Program-made: the position numbers and the translations under genes
Shown: positions 44,970 to 59,100 of the stretch, in pieces
Layout: every line of letters begins with the position of its first letter
How positions within the stretch are numbered: the stretch's first letter is position 1
Assembly: GCF_016906535.1 (NCBI RefSeq)
Contig: NC_057374.1
Span: 1,550,001-1,614,000 of the forward strand
DNA length: 64,000 nt
Direction of reading: 5' to 3'
DNA from: Rhizoctonia solani
Taxonomy: Eukaryota; Basidiomycota; Agaricomycetes; Cantharellales; Ceratobasidiaceae
Notes under the pieces: model-generated
Told to the model about the DNA's origin: nothing
Databases searched by the model: none
The model's input: only the letters and a program-made list of their open reading frames with translations

Positions 44970-47900
44970 AACCTTGAGCCTAGCGATTACTGACTAGTAA
45001 CTCACGGCGAACCTTAAAGTGAATCAGTGTTTGTGAACCTTCATTGATATGCTCCTACAATTAACCTTGCATATTGGGCTTTTCTCTAATCGATGAACTA
45101 CTAGTGTCGGCATCGAGTCTATGAAACTGCTACAACGCACAGCGTAGACTTACCATGTACTTTATCGGCCGCAACTCAGTCGAGTCTTGACCTCGAGATC
45201 TTCGCTCATAGAATGGCAATATATTGATAGTACTTTACTCCTCAAGGATACCTTCCTCCGCCAACTGTACCATGTCTCATATGCACGTTTATTCTTGTGT
45301 CGGAGCACGCATTCGTCAACCAGTCTACCACGACCACAAAAGTATACTCAGAACTTGTGCGGCAGACGCCGGCCTTGTTTTCATGATTAATCAGACAAGG
45401 CTCTTTTGATAGACTAACATTCAAGAATCCCGCCCATGGTTCCGTAGATCCCTTGGGTCCTCGCTCATGTATCTTACGACACATCGTATCACCAGTTTCA
45501 GTGCTGGCGGTTTACGAGTTGGTATAGGGCTGTACCATGAATGTTGCCTGCTACCTAACTTCGGGATCCTATCTGACTTTCGGCGAGCTCGAGAAAACAC
45601 CAAACCTTGATGGATTGGGAGATTTCGTCACCACAATCTCATCTTCTCCTGTCAGATCCGGGACCCCGCTTGAGAATGTTCTGGGTCGCATCTGCATGCC
45701 GTTTACAATTATGCTGGTATCCGTCCCCGACCAACACCGAACATCACTCACATCATAGAACATTCTACCTAGATTATTGAAATACTTCTCCGGAAGCTTA
45801 TAGATCCGGCCCTCTCTCAAGCAATAGCCAACTCAATCACTCAAGTTGCGCTTCAGGTCCAAAGTTTGTCTGGATACCCTATATTCCTTTACCTCTACCC
45901 TCTGTACATATGCCTGAGCCACAAGCGTACTTCAGGGTGATCTTCAGGCTAGCACTCGCATAGCAAGGTCGAGACTTACGAAGATCGGCAAGTTCTCAAA
46001 GATTGCTCATCGTCGCATAGATTCTCCGACTTATAACACACAGAACCTTGTGCACGTGTATGCTTTTGAGCGCCCGTGCGATACTTAGAGTTATATGAAG
46101 CAAAAGAATACACTCTTTTGACCTAAGCATGAGTCAGTTGGACCTGGTGTGCGGAGCCATTTTTTCATTTGAGTTTACAGAGCAAATAAACTTTCGATAC
46201 GCTTAGCCGCTTTTCATTAAGTTTGATGAGCAGTGCAGGCCTGCTGAGCATCATCGCTCGCTGTTGTTCGTGCGCATACATGACTCCTATCGTCGTAGAC
46301 TCAACCCACGATTGCATCAGTAGAACACGGTTAGAGATTACCTTTAAAGGGTAGTGAGCCCGAATCCCTGTCAATTTAGATAGGGTTGATAGCGCCACCG
46401 TGTCAACCTGTCAACCTCGGACAGGCACGTGAGTCTGACAGTTTCTCGACAATCCGTACAGCAGCTCGCTTGATCCACAAAGATCATCCCGCTGTATGCA
46501 CCACAGCCAGCGTAGAAATAGAGCCTCGCACCACATCACAAGACTCTTCCCTCTCGCCTCCTATCTCAAAACCACGCTCCCGGCATACTGACGCAACAAA
46601 ACGAGGCGCTTGCCCCATCAGGTAGGTCGAGCCCATAGTCCGTGCGACTCGCGCATCGTCCCCCCAAATGGATATATTGCGTACAACTGGACCTCCAGCA
46701 CGTATTTACTCTTCTTTCGCTTCCGCTCTCTCGCACCATGGTGTAAGAGACCAAGAGTCGATTGCAATGCCAATAAGGGTGAAATGCAAAAAGCCCTCTT
46801 TTTTTCTTTTACTTATTTTACTCGGATGAAATTCGAATGCAAGGACCTAGGCTTCGGTTACAAGCCATGGAACGATCTGTGTAGGATGCCTGGGTACATC
46901 ATTCCGAACGGTCCTAATTCATAGAATATGGTTGCTTTGTTGAGCGGGCCGGATATCAGATCTAGCTCTAGGGTGTGGGGGACCCATCATTTCCAAACAA
47001 GGAGCCTGAAAACGGGATTTCGTTTGTCCCCGTACCCCCTTTCTCGGAACGCTCCGAGCCAAAAAGGGAGCGAGCGAGGCTGCCCACGTTTTACATTGAG
47101 CACGAGCTTTTCTGCGCCGCTCCGCAGCTTATAGTGTCGAAATAGAGGGCTTGCCAGCCAACCAACGAGTGAAGCGCTGAATGGGAATGATTACGCCCCT
47201 CCCCCTTCCCACTCGGTGCCCGATATCAGCGCCTTCTCTCAAGTTGAACCTGTCTGATCGAAGGCGACAGTTTCTGTCATGCCCCTGAGTCAACTCTATC
47301 AAACAACGAAGAGTGCATATACATTCGCCTTTGAACATTCGACTTGAACAGCGATACGATATGACGGATCATTCGGAGAGCGGGCGAGAGGGCGCACAAG
47401 CCCGAATTCCATCCCCATGCGCGGTAACGGTAGAATATCCATACAACTGGCTTGGTCGGCTTTTTTTGTTTGTTTCGTGTTCGACGTTATGTTGTATCGT
47501 ACCACAAGGACGAACCAGCGAACAAGGAGAGGTGTCCCACACGTACCCAATCCGGCCGATCGATGGCCATGTATTCTACCCGCAACCTGGCCCCTCCTCT
47601 CCTCTTCTTCTGTGATAGCATCTCTCCATAGGTCGCCCAACCCATGTATAGTCTGATCCGCGCCACATCCTTTCGCGGTTATCGCCGACCCAAAACCCGT
47701 GCTAGGCTCTTCTTTTTTTGCCTTCTCTGTTTAGTGCAGCTTTGCTAGATCCTCTCCCTCTCTCTTTTTACTTTCGTGTATGTAATTTAATTATGGTATG
47801 AATTGTTAATTACGGAGATAATCGTTGAAAACATGTGAACATGTTGGATCTACGATGCGCTTTTTTGACAGTTGGTAAATTGCTCAGATCGGGTGGGCGA

Positions 47901-48458
47901 TCACAGGTAGGCCGAAATGGGTAAAAAAAACGTACGTACGCATACGTACCGTCTGAACGTTTTTTGTTTTTCATTTGCGCGCGCGGAGGGAGGCCTTTTT
48001 TTGTTGGCTACTCTACTCGCTCCACAGCGTAACATCGTCATCCCAACACAGTACCCAAAGCAAGTTCGCGAAATGATAGAGCGAGTCGTGTCGTGTCGCG
48101 TTTTGAATATCGAGTTCGGCCCAAAGCTTCTCCAAGAGCGCAAATTCAATGTTTTGCTCGGAGAAGATGAGAGGCGAGGGAGGGGAGATACACTCTGTTG
48201 TCATTCTACTTTTTTTTTTTTCTCATTTGATGTATAGATTTGTTATACTGCGTTGTGCCTCACTAACCCTGTGTAATGGACTAATGAAACGCGGACCGAG
48301 GACATCGCCACTCACCGGTCCAATAAAACACCAGCATCCTTTTAGGGATAGATACATAACGCAGAGATTTGATCAAACCTGTGCACAAGGGGAGGCCCCA
48401 TTAAAGAACAAGAACAGTGGATCTCGTCGATACGAATGACCGGAACCGGGTCGGGCAA

Positions 48459-48700
48459 AGCAAAGCAAAGCAAGAGAGAGCGCGAAAAAACCAAGTCCCG
48501 GAGCTTCGATTTCCATCTCTGCCTTCTTCTTCTTCTTCTTTTTCTCGTGATGAGGGATATACACTTCAGCCACCAGGAAGCAAACACTCTTGCATGTGGA
48601 AACTCGGATGGAGTCAAAGCGCGCGCGTGTGCGCGCATGTGTGCGCGTGCATATGCATTATCGGAGACTTCTTGTGCTTGCGGGGGGGGGGGGCCATGTC
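48459..48700. repeat. Cluster of simple repeats
   Basis: Within 240 bp: a tandem of AGCAA/AAGCA units at 48459-48474, a CTT trinucleotide run near 48521-48545, alternating GC/GT purine-pyrimidine tracts near 48619-48650, and a run of about ten G at 48681-48692. Seen directly; no function assigned. Confidence 0.7.
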
Positions 48701-49196
48701 AAGGGGCGGTAGAGCTGGCGCGCCGGGGGGCGGGTCCGATTCAGAACCGAAGAGGAAAAGGCTTTCTTGTTCTCTCCATTTGAGCGATCTCCGGGTTCAA
48801 AATGGGATTGATCGAACGCCGCACCCTGTTTCCCTGTTTGTCAATTGAACAATCAAACTCAAGTGGCTTGCAATTCATTCATTTTGCAAGGGACAGAGGC
48901 GGCGCGCATCTTGCAAACCGGGACGGGTAAAAGGTCTAAAGGTTGTTTTGATATGTAGATACTAGTACTATTGACACGAATCAGTTGATAGATAGAACAG
49001 AGGACAGCAGTATTGGACAACTAATACAAGGGCATCGGTGAGACTTGAAAAGTACGAAGATTATAAAAGAAAAAAAAATGAAGCCCAAGAAGCGAATGCG
49101 ATGCATGAGGATGTCATATGAGAGGTATTAGCGCTTTTGGTGTACATGAGGGGGAAGAAGAAAGGAGGAATGCATGCAAGTGTAGAGCCAAGTTGC

Positions 49197-50624
49197 CTAG
49201 TGGGTGGTAGCCGAATAAGGATGTGTCGAGTCGTGCTCGGGATAGTATCGGCCTGGACCTGATGGTACGAGGCCCGGGGCACCTGGATAGCCGAGACCAC
49301 TGAGACCGGTACCGTAGTAGCTGGGTACATTGGGTGCACCATAGGTGTACCCGCCCGTCGCTCTTTGGGGCATGGAAATGGTGGGATAAGGGGCAGAGCG
49401 AGAAGAGAGGTGGAGATCGCCGGCCTGGGAGAGATGGGGAAGGTTGTATGCGCCAGAATAAGCATCGATTGTTGGGGGTGGGATGGCATGTGTGGGAGGC
49501 ATGGAGTGAGGAATGGTCATCGACTGGCGGTTGGCGCGTGCGAGATCGGTAGCAGCAGAGGATCGGGCGAGACCAATATAAGGGCCAGTGGTGGCATTCA
49601 GTGCAGCCTGTTGCTTGGAAGCAGGGACAAGAATTCGACGACGAGCCTAAGAGAGGAAGGTGGTGAGCATTGTGCCAAAGGGGGAATGAATGTAATTAAA
49701 GCTTACGTTAATCATCCAATTGGAGACTTGGCTGAGAGTGAGAGAGGTGACATTGCAAAGCATCTTCTTTTCTTCCTCGGTGGGGTAGGGGTGATCAGCA
49801 TGGCTGAGGAGCCAAGTACGGAGCGTCTCGGTGACGTGTTTTGGGAGCTTGCCGCGGCGACGTTGAGGAGCAGCAGTTGCTGCTGGTGGGCTGTCGCTCT
49901 GGGGAGTGGGCGAGGTGCTGGGTGCAGAGCCGACTGTGGTTTCAGTGCTTGGGGGGACCGGGATGGTCATGGGAGCAGACCACTCGCGGGGGCTGTTGCT
50001 GGCAGGCAGACTGAGCTTGTCGGAAAAGGGACTTGTGCCAGGACTGGACTTGACAGTGGTGGGTGCAGTGGAGGCCGACGAGTAAGAGCCGGCGGTGAAT
50101 GTGGGTGAGCCAGTTGCGGGGGAATCCGGAGTGGAAGAGTGTGCGCGCTGGTCAAGCTGTGTGTTGAGGCCTGTGAACCACTGGGCAGCACCAGGTGGGA
50201 TGGCATTGCGAGACGAGTGGTAAGGCAGCGAGCTGCGGCGCGAGTCGTACTCGTCGGTGGGCGAGGGAGAGAACATGGCGTTGATGGGAGGCAGAGAGAC
50301 CTTGTCGCCAAATAGCGTGCTCTGGCCGCGGGGCCCAAATGAGATCGGAGTGTTGCTGCCGCTCGTCGACGGCGAGTCACGGCGGGAAGAGGGCTCGCTG
50401 CGGTCGGTGTAGTTCATGGTGTACATGTTGTAACTGTAACCCAAGTAAGTACGCGGATTGGGCAAGGCAAAGCGCTGATCAACTCACGTAGGGTTTGTAG
50501 GGATGGAAGTGGTAGCAGCGCTGCAATGGAGAAAAAGGCGTCAGAAGTGTTCAGACGGACAAGACAGACAAGACAGCCAAAGCCAAACTCACTCGAGGGC
50601 AAGATAAGCGTCGGTTTGGAGCAT
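49197..50624 (-). CDS. TALE-class (KN-type) homeobox transcription factor
   Basis: Nuclear DNA-binding regulator. Four exons: 50624-50593, 50520-50488, 50433-49707, 49646-49197 (413 residues). The N-terminal half is Ser/Pro/Thr-rich and probably disordered. The homeodomain (about residues 205-262) starts RRRGKLPKHVTETLRTWLL, has the three-residue TALE insertion between helices 1 and 2 (ADHPYPTEEEK), and helix 3 is SQVSNWMINARRRI, with the WxxNxR core. The last intron splits helix 3 between Asn and Ala. The C-terminal tail is rich in Gly, Pro, Tyr and Ser. Yeast relatives with this domain are Cup9 and Tos8. HD1 mating-type proteins are also TALE-like, but no divergent HD2 partner or MIP gene is nearby, so a mating-type role is unlikely. 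Confidence 0.92.
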
Positions 50625-53600
50625 CTGAGTGTGCTGAGGAGACATCGAAAGACATCACGTCCCCCGCTGTTTATAGCCCTGACAAAACCGATACTCGCGT
50701 CCAAAACGACGTCTCGGATCGTCCGTGTGTGGCCGTGCTTGGCCCCACTAACCTTGACCAGTTCCGGGCAAATGAAAAGAAGCGCCTTGGGCCCACTCCC
50801 TTGGCTCCCGCTCCCCACGCTCGTCACCTACCCTCTGCTTTTCGGTTTCCCCTGCTTTTCCCGCCGCCCTCCCGCCCCCGCGTTTCTCCGCCTCAAGTGG
50901 GTTTCCGCGGGTCTCTTTACATCAGCCTGCTTTCGGTCACCACAGATCTACGCCCTGTCCTGCCCAAAATGAACTCCCCCCCTCCGCCGGTGCCTGGGTA
51001 CTTCCCCTCACGTGATGCCTCCGAGTTCCAGGCGATGCCGGTCCTCGCTCTCCCCGAGTAAATTGTACACAGTCCCGACAAAGGTGTACCTCATTTTGCC
51101 CACTCTATCATCGTGCCCAGGCACGGGAGATGAAGGAGGCAAGGGGAGGGGAATTAAGCGGAACCGGCTTAGCATGTGCGGACCCAAAATAAAACCAATT
51201 GCTTTACTTTTCCCCCCTGGTCCAAGCACCGCGAGGCATTTTACAATCAATCAACGTGAGATCAGCATCCGTGTCAATAAACGTCCAACCTGTCATTGTA
51301 TGTTCAACCTGGCTCAGACGAAGACGGAAGAAAGACATAGAATAGAAGAAGATTCAGGCTTATCCAGTCGGCATCACCACCCGTCCGAGTCACGGTACAA
51401 ACACCGCCCGCCCGGCAGCCCGACACACCGACACAGCAACGTGTCCCACAGCAAAAGTCCCGAACAAACACACTCGTCCCGGAGCCGAATCCAGTGGGTC
51501 AAACACCCTTCGAACCCGTAAATTCATATAGACGACCCTTGGCGCTCGATTCGAAAGAGGGGAATTCCCCAAATTGATTAGCCTCCCTTTTTTTTCTCTC
51601 TTTCTTTCTTGTAATCTAATTCCATTACGCGCTGTTTTTGGTTTGGTTTTGCATTATTGTGTTTTACGTCGCGACCTAGGAAAAAAGTAAAAGAAGGGTT
51701 TGGGCCCACTGCGACACATGTTCTTGCACCTCGGGTATCACCTATTCTCTCCCAAAGGGAGTAACTTTTTCTCGTCGACCTGGTGCCATCGTTTATTGGG
51801 GATCGGGGAAACTTTACCCAATCCCCCCGAATCTTAACCCGCGCACGCGCGCACATCATCCAGGCCCCTCTCTCCTCTATCTTCAAGATTAAGAGCATAT
51901 TACGCGCGCGCGTGCGCCGTAACCTCCCGCGCCCAATCATCTCAAGCTGACATCATCCCCATACCGCATCAATCCACAACGTGATTTAGACGGGATCGAC
52001 AGGACTCAGCTGTCAATTTTCCCGTCTGCTCGTTGATGGACAGTAGATCTTTATCCTTGCCCGATGTTTCCCCGCCGCAACATAATTACCACCCTGGGGA
52101 GCACACAATTTGGGGGTACTGAAGATTTTTGTATAATAAAAAAGGAGTGTACGAGATTCAATTACAATGATGGGCTATGACTGCAATAGGATGACTACCT
52201 AGCGGCAATCTGGCTCTACGCCGGGCCGGTCAAGCCTTGGGATTCCCTGGTTTAGGTGCCTAGGTGATCTCATCGCATTGATCGACGCTTCGATACCTAT
52301 ATACTCTCTCTCTCTCATCTTTGGAGTCAGGACACAACGTAAGCAGCCAAGTGATAACCGCAAGTCCTACGTTCTGATGCACCCTCCTTCCTCCCTTCAA
52401 CCGCAAGACCATTCTGCAAATCCGCCTATCACAGCACTAAATCAACCACTCAACCCAACGCGGGGAGAGAGTCCAGTGGCGCCTAAAGCGGACCCACGGG
52501 AGATCCCAGATGGAGCCGCCGGGTCTTGGGGGCACATTCCGCTACCTGGAACTAGAACAAGGACGGGATAGATGTCCTCGTGCAATGAGGGGCAGGCAGG
52601 GAGGAGCAGGGAGGAGGAGGAGATGTGCGAGTTGCAATGTTAGTACCAAGCCGCGCTGTTCTCCGTGGCTTCGACCCATTATGGAACGGTGGATCATAGT
52701 GACCAAGAAAGAAGCGCATATATACACGCGTATCTTGTCTTGGCTTAAAACGTCGCAGCCCTTGATGCGTGCGTTAATGGGATGCAACTTCCCACGAAGA
52801 AAGAAAACGGTTGGGTGCCGAACCGAGTGCCATTCGGGCGTGAACACACCGAGGTGCGAGGTGATGGATGTGATACCCGGTCGTTGTGCAGTGAGTGGCT
52901 ACGGGTCAGATTAATAGTGACTCGTTATTCCGCTAATGAGTCGGTGCGCTGTATCGTCTTCTTCCCGAGCAAGAACCACGTATACCATAGCGTCTAATGA
53001 AGAGAACAGCTGCGTTGGGTCTTCTTCCTATCACACGTTCAACACCTAAGCGAAAATAAATAGAATATCAAGAAGAAACTGTTCGGAGCTCCGACTCGCT
53101 TCGTGCAATAATCAAAGAGAGTTAAAAAAAACCCACACATCTTTCGAGCATAGGTTTCCAAATGGATTTCTCCGAGAGATGGGGCGAGTGGCTCGCTCAA
53201 CATTTCATCTTGCATCAAGGAAAGTGAGTCGCTTCGGCTCCGCAGGGCCGATTTCTAAAAATGGGTGGGAGAGGGGAGAGCTCGATATATGTGGCTTGCT
53301 ACCAGGGACGCATCGCCAAGGCTTGTAGGGAACGTGGGTCGGATATAACGGGAACGGCGGTGTAATGTATCCAGGCGATGACGACTACTAATGAACCTTG
53401 TAGTCGGCATTCTTTCGAGTTTTGCTGGCGATATGTACGTGCACAACCGTTTCAGCCAAGGTATCGCTTTTCTTGGCTGTGATTCAGTAACGATAGTCAT
53501 TTAAAATGATAAGATAAGATAACGTAACTCACCACATGCTGAGTTTTCACCCCAAACTCCTCAAATCTCTGTATATTTAGTAGTTATTCCCAGATGTAGT

Positions 53601-56159
53601 CAATATCAGAATTCACAATGACGTCAACGAGGTAAAAATACCAGAACCCAAATGGAGCTACGAAAGCAAGCAGATCACGAGTATTTGCTTGCATTCCGTC
53701 GTATCTGGGAGTTGAGAGTGTGATTACCCAGCCTGGTAGTACTGAAATGAGGTGAACAAATTAGCCATCAAGAACTCAGATGGCATACGCACCTCATTAA
53801 CAGTGTAAACTCAAGTTTTGCTTGCGATTACCTGGTTTGCATATTATTGCCTCAATGCGAGCCCAAATCGCCCCGGGCGTGTGAACGGTAGTAGCAACGA
53901 TGGTACAAGATGGCTTGCCAGCGAGCACCAAGTCTACCACATAGCATCGAGTATGCGATCGAGAAAATGCAGATCTCCGGGAAGAGCCAAAAATATCCAT
54001 TATCGAAAGCGTGCGTCGACCTGAACTATCCAGTCAACCAAAATGTCCAATCTGTCATCAGGTTCGTCCAAAAAAGGAACACGTTAATCAGGGACCCCAA
54101 TAGGCAATCTGGGTGAGAATAGAATCCACATCTGCACGCGACGTGCCACAGGTCAGGATGGATGGTCAATGAAATCCTGACAAGATGATGATTTATGTTA
54201 CGTTCGTATTATCGTATTATTGTACTGGCCTGACTCAGCACGCTATGTTCCTGTTGTTATAGGATATAGAGGAATATGTATCCACGGGTCAGTGGTGTTG
54301 AATTCCAATACACAGAAAAGGTCCACCCGGTTGTAGTGTATAGACGCCGGCACAAAGTGGAGTAGTAGACCGATCGGTGCACCGGGTGAGGGTTGCGCTT
54401 CCGGTAGTCCATTCTCATATGTCATTAGGTTATTGCACGACACCCTGTTACAAAAACAAAGCAGGCCTGGTTATTCATATATTCGACCGCATCCTGAAGC
54501 TAGCACGAAGCGCGAAGCTATTGTTGGTCGCACATATCCGGAAGAAATCGGTTCGAGGGTCCTTCCCACAGGGGGTGTCGATCTTGTTACGGGGGTGTAG
54601 AAGTATACAAAACAAGTAAAATGCAAGTGTATGTTATGATTAGGTTCGCCTTCGGCATGGCAGGCACAAAAATAGGGGATAAAGGGCAAAGTTTGATACT
54701 AGTTTTTGTGTATGACGAATCCGCCGAGAGGCGGAAGCGTCCGTTGAGGCCCGGTCTCGACGTAAAAGCTGAATTAGCTAAGCCCAGGTGCATTACGGGT
54801 GAGTCCTAGTTTTTGATGAGGATGCAAGAAGTGTCCGTATTGACGATAGTGATTGTAGGATGCCGTACTCGTTAAAAATAGATTTCGCTTGCAAGGATAA
54901 TTGACATTGAGAGTGTCAAATAAGGATGACTGCGTGTCGTATGGTATGTAGGCTGTACGGCAGGAGCATGCGTATCATTGGTCATTTGATCCATGGGAGT
55001 GTGTCCTTGGGAGTCTAGAGAAAAGTGCCAGAGATAAACCGGGGAGCGCCGTACCGAGCGACACTGTCTGCGACAGCAAGAGGGAAAGGAGCAAAATCCA
55101 AAAAGTCCAATTTTGCCCTTGAGACATAGGCACGTGACCTCATTTGTTTCAGATGTGAGACCGACGCAAGACGGAGTGGTGGGAAAGATACTGTACAATA
55201 CTTTCTATTCAAACCCTGGCCAATGTGCTGACGATCGGCGCCTCAGAGACATCCGATCGGCACCACCCGCGCCGAGTAGAGAGCCGAATGTAGCCTGTAT
55301 GTATTAGGTTCGCACGTCTAAGAATATGCGGTCCTGCTATAGGCGGTGAAACTCTACTCACGAAATGGATGGCAGGTAGCGGGCCGTATGACGAGATATT
55401 CACGGGGCATTGGCACACATGAGCATCTCCAAGGGTCGCGCTGAGGATAGAAGGTTGCATCATGTAGGTTTTCTGTATTAGGCAAGTCAAATATGGGAAG
55501 CACTGGTATTTCCGATTGCTTCGCATTCATCATAAGCGCGATTCAGCCACCCGTGCGCAGCCCTGCCCCCGCAGCACTCACAAGCTAGTGATCCCCCCAT
55601 CGGGCACGAAGTCCACCCCTATCCTTGCAGATCCATCGAGAGGTTTGGCAAAAGAAGACGAAGTGACTTGGTTAACGACATCCCTAGGCTTCTTTCGAAG
55701 GTCTTCAAACAGGAACAGGACTAAAGCTGCCGCGGCATCCCTTGCTCTCACGCAAGGCACAGCTGCCGCTCATGACGGAGATACTTCCTATATCGTCAAA
55801 GAGATGATGCCATGTTGGGGGTTCAAAGATAGCTCGTCAAGTCTGAATATAGTGCCTACCTAAGATAGCCGCGCTGCCCGCGTGCGGATAACGACCTGGC
55901 AATATTCAGAGGAGGCCGGGCCGGCTTGGCACGCACAGTGACTGATGAAAGGTGCGTTATCCTATTTTCCTGGTGTTAGATCAAGTTGGTTGTGCCGAGC
56001 TAGGATGATTCAAGCACTGCTGTTCTCATCGAGAACCCAAGGTTAACGTACGCCCAGCGCCCCTACTTTCGTCACGGATCATATAGAAAATTAATGCAGG
56101 ATCTATGATTCAAAGCAAGGAAACTAAGTATAAATGTACATAAATTAAATGATACCACT
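50625..56159. other. Gene-poor region upstream of the homeobox gene
   Basis: About 5.5 kb with no frame carrying a recognised motif. The first 2 kb probably contain the long promoter and leader typical of regulatory genes (CACGTG at 51009-51014). A GC-rich alternating inverted repeat lies at 51841-51917. A CT repeat occurs near 52303-52317. The remainder (53-56 kb) has only short frames. Confidence 0.4.
51841..51917. repeat. Inverted repeat of alternating GC/AC (Z-DNA-prone) tracts
   Basis: GCGCACGCGCGC at 51841-51852 and its exact reverse complement GCGCGCGTGCGC at 51906-51917, 53 bp apart. Alternating purine-pyrimidine tracts favour Z-DNA and the pair could form a stem. Confidence 0.6.
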
Positions 56160-59100
56160 TCAATCCTGGGGTGGGGGTGGGTTCATGCTGGCCTTGTGAG
56201 ACTGCTCAATGCCCAGAAGTAGTTTTTGCGCTTTAGTTCGTTCGGGCTGAGTAATTTCGATACCATCCATGATGCGAACCTGAGGGCAAACACGCATTAC
56301 CAAGCCACGGTAAGCTAATCTCCCAATATACAATTCGTCCGGTAAGTCCCGTCGAAACTTTACATCCAAGTCGGACCACGGTGTATTCTTCCCGTTAGTT
56401 TCGGAGGGTTGGAGTGCTCCGGGGACATCTCGAACGAGCAACGGGAGATACCACCCGAGGGAAAAGGGGTTCATCCTTTGGTAGTCTGTTAGTGCTGCGA
56501 TATTAGCAAAGTACGGTGACATACCTGAAATCGAGCATTTCTAATTCCTTCATGCTTTGCAACGAGCGAAGTAAAGGCTTGGTAGCTTTCAAACGGGATC
56601 CAATGACCGTAAGTTTGCGCAGCCGCATCAAACCACCTAAGGGTCGTGCATCGGACAGGAAATTATAGTTCAAGTTAAGAACGCGCAAGTTGGGGACCAG
56701 TCGGTACAGATCGGGGGTAGCGAGGACAATCGGCAGGCGGCAAGTTCGAGATAAACTAGGTTATAGCACGGGACTTCTAAGAATCCAGGATCGAGAGGGT
56801 TGCCTAGCAGAGTGTGAAAGAAAATACTATTTCAAGTTGAAAGAAGGCTTACCTGAGAGGTAGAGTCTCTTGACGTCCCTGATGTGGGACATACACAAGT
56901 GGCTGTCCTCATATTAGTTATGAAGATGCCCAACACGTAAACAGGCACTCACAGTCCGCGCCCGCTCTGATTTCGCAGGCTCAGGTTTTCAAGCCGGCGC
57001 GCCTTCTCAACATGACGTAAGGCGCCGAGTTTATTATTATCCACATAGAGCGTGCGCAAGTTGACAAAGGATGAACAATCGAGCTCTGCTAGCTTATTAT
57101 CGCTGAGACGGAGATTACGGAGTCGAGGGAGGGGGGTGTTGACGTGGAGTTCAGCCAGTGCATTGTGATCTGTGGAGTTTATATGAGAAAACGAGTGGGG
57201 CTGGAAGAACGGATATCGATGGCAGACCTAGGTTCAGGGTTACTAATGTCGGCACGCTTGACAATCCGGCAATGGTTTTCATGCCGTTGTTGCTGAAGTC
57301 TATGCTATCGATATGTGGCCTAGCGTCGACTAAGTAAAAGGTGTCATGGACGCGAAACCTTTAGGAACGTACCAGCTGCAGTCCTCGAGTGACACCGATT
57401 TGAGACAGTTGCCCTTCAGGTTGACCTTCACCAATGACGTCGTCTGATCAATGCCACTCAAACTGCTGATGGTATTCCCTGCAGCCGACAGCTCCCGAAG
57501 GTGCCGGAGACACCTGAGTTCTATTCCGAGACGTCAAAACAAAGAAGGTTGGTTTAAACATGGATACTTACGTGCCACAGAGTCAATCTGATTGTTACTG
57601 ATGTCAAGCACTTCGAGATTTGCGAGATGGCTATATGAGGTCATGCTAGTTAGTCTGGCCAAAGTGATCAGCAGGGTTTCACGCATATATGGTCTGGAAC
57701 ATACTGGTTCTGTGCCGCATTAAGATCCCGAAGACAACTTGGGATCCCGCTTAGGTATGCAAGTTCATTGCCGTGCCTGGCCAATTGGTGGTATAATTTT
57801 AGCATCAGCTTCCCTTGGCAACGTGGGCGGTTTTTCTTACACATTTAGACGGTCCAAATTGGGCAGAAACTCTTTGAGCCTAGCCAAGCTCTCGATCCCC
57901 TTCTTCGACAGATCAATCTCGCTCAACGGCTCCCAGTAGGGCTGATACGGGTGCACATCAGTAATTAGTTCCACTAATCGGTCGTGCGCTACTCCGAACG
58001 AGCACTCGGTCAAGAAGGTCGGGTTCTTCTGGCCGCCGGTACGGTCCGAGGTGCCGAAAGAGTAAGTCCGAGCGAACGAGCGGGGGTTGCGTGACACGTC
58101 CGGGTCCACGTCCGGATCACCCCGTCCCGTGTCGAACTGTTCAGTCGTGTCTTCGTCCTCATCTGATTCCCCAGGCGGCTGCTTGCCGGGTGCAATAGAT
58201 AGATTCGCCAACATGCTGTCATCTTCCAAAGCATCCAGTAAGTTTCCTATGCGTTGCATCCTCGATGAAGGCGCAGCCTCGCTCTCTGGGGTAGTGAGCG
58301 TAAGCGACGTGAGCTCGCTGGGGGTGTCGTTCACAATATCTGTATAGACAGTCCACGAATTTTTCCTGACATTCGGCCGTCAGAGAAGCTCACAGAGCGT
58401 CGGCTCTGCGCATTCTGCATTGGGGTAAAGTCAGGAGTACTGCGCCGGCTGGAACCGGCGGACGCAGCGGGCGTAGATACCGCGCTTTTCAGAGCGGGTC
58501 GAAGCGGCCCAACCGGACGAGCAGTTGGGATCTCGATGTTCGTGGGTTCATGCTCGCAAGTTTCTGGTTCATGGCCATGGTCATTGTCATGGTGGTCGAG
58601 ATCCACAGGAGCTGATTTGGGCGATGGCTCGTACAGCTTCAGGTCATCGCCATCCAAGTTCGTGGGGGACGCCGTGGGAGAAACATCAACAACATTAAGC
58701 TCAGTGCTAACGTCGCTGTCATAGGTTATAGTTGACTGGGGAGCTTTTTGTCCATTCAATGCCTTGGCGGGGTCATTCAACGTGACATTCGAGTCAGATG
58801 TTGAGTCCTGTTCTATATCTACTTCGTGCTCGTCAACTTCTTCCATTGGGCGAAGCCCCTGCCCCTCGCGTTCTTGTTCTTCAACAGTCGAGGCAAAGCT
58901 GTCAAAGTCCCTAAATGGATCCTCACTCTCGCTCACGTTTTCATCTACTTCTTGCCTCCAACGCATCGCCGCCCGATCGTACACCATCCGCCCAACCCGT
59001 TCGGGCAAAGCCTCAGCGGGTAAATCGGATGGGACAATCTGGCGTACGCCTGGAATTGGTGGCCCAGGGTGCTTGACGTAAGAGTCAGCCGAACGAGCCG

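Larger units (their letters stand above)
44413..49196. other. Gene-poor region with exon-like fragments and simple repeats
   Basis: No complete gene is supported. Plus-strand segments near 44660-44735 (RTYVTVKLGSYVLKLPEHR) and 44762-44969 (ending VIVPQLARHF before a stop) read like two exons of a lost gene. Minus-strand frames at 45569-45820 and 45421-45603 also look protein-like but match nothing I know. From about 46.6 kb on the sequence is rich in homopolymers and microsatellites and probably lies in the 3' flank of the homeobox gene. Confidence 0.4.

Noticed and set aside
49197..50624. The TALE homeobox gene as an HD1 mating-type gene.
   Set aside because: No divergent HD2 gene and no MIP neighbour; the Ser/Pro-rich N-terminus does not resemble an HD1 dimerisation region.
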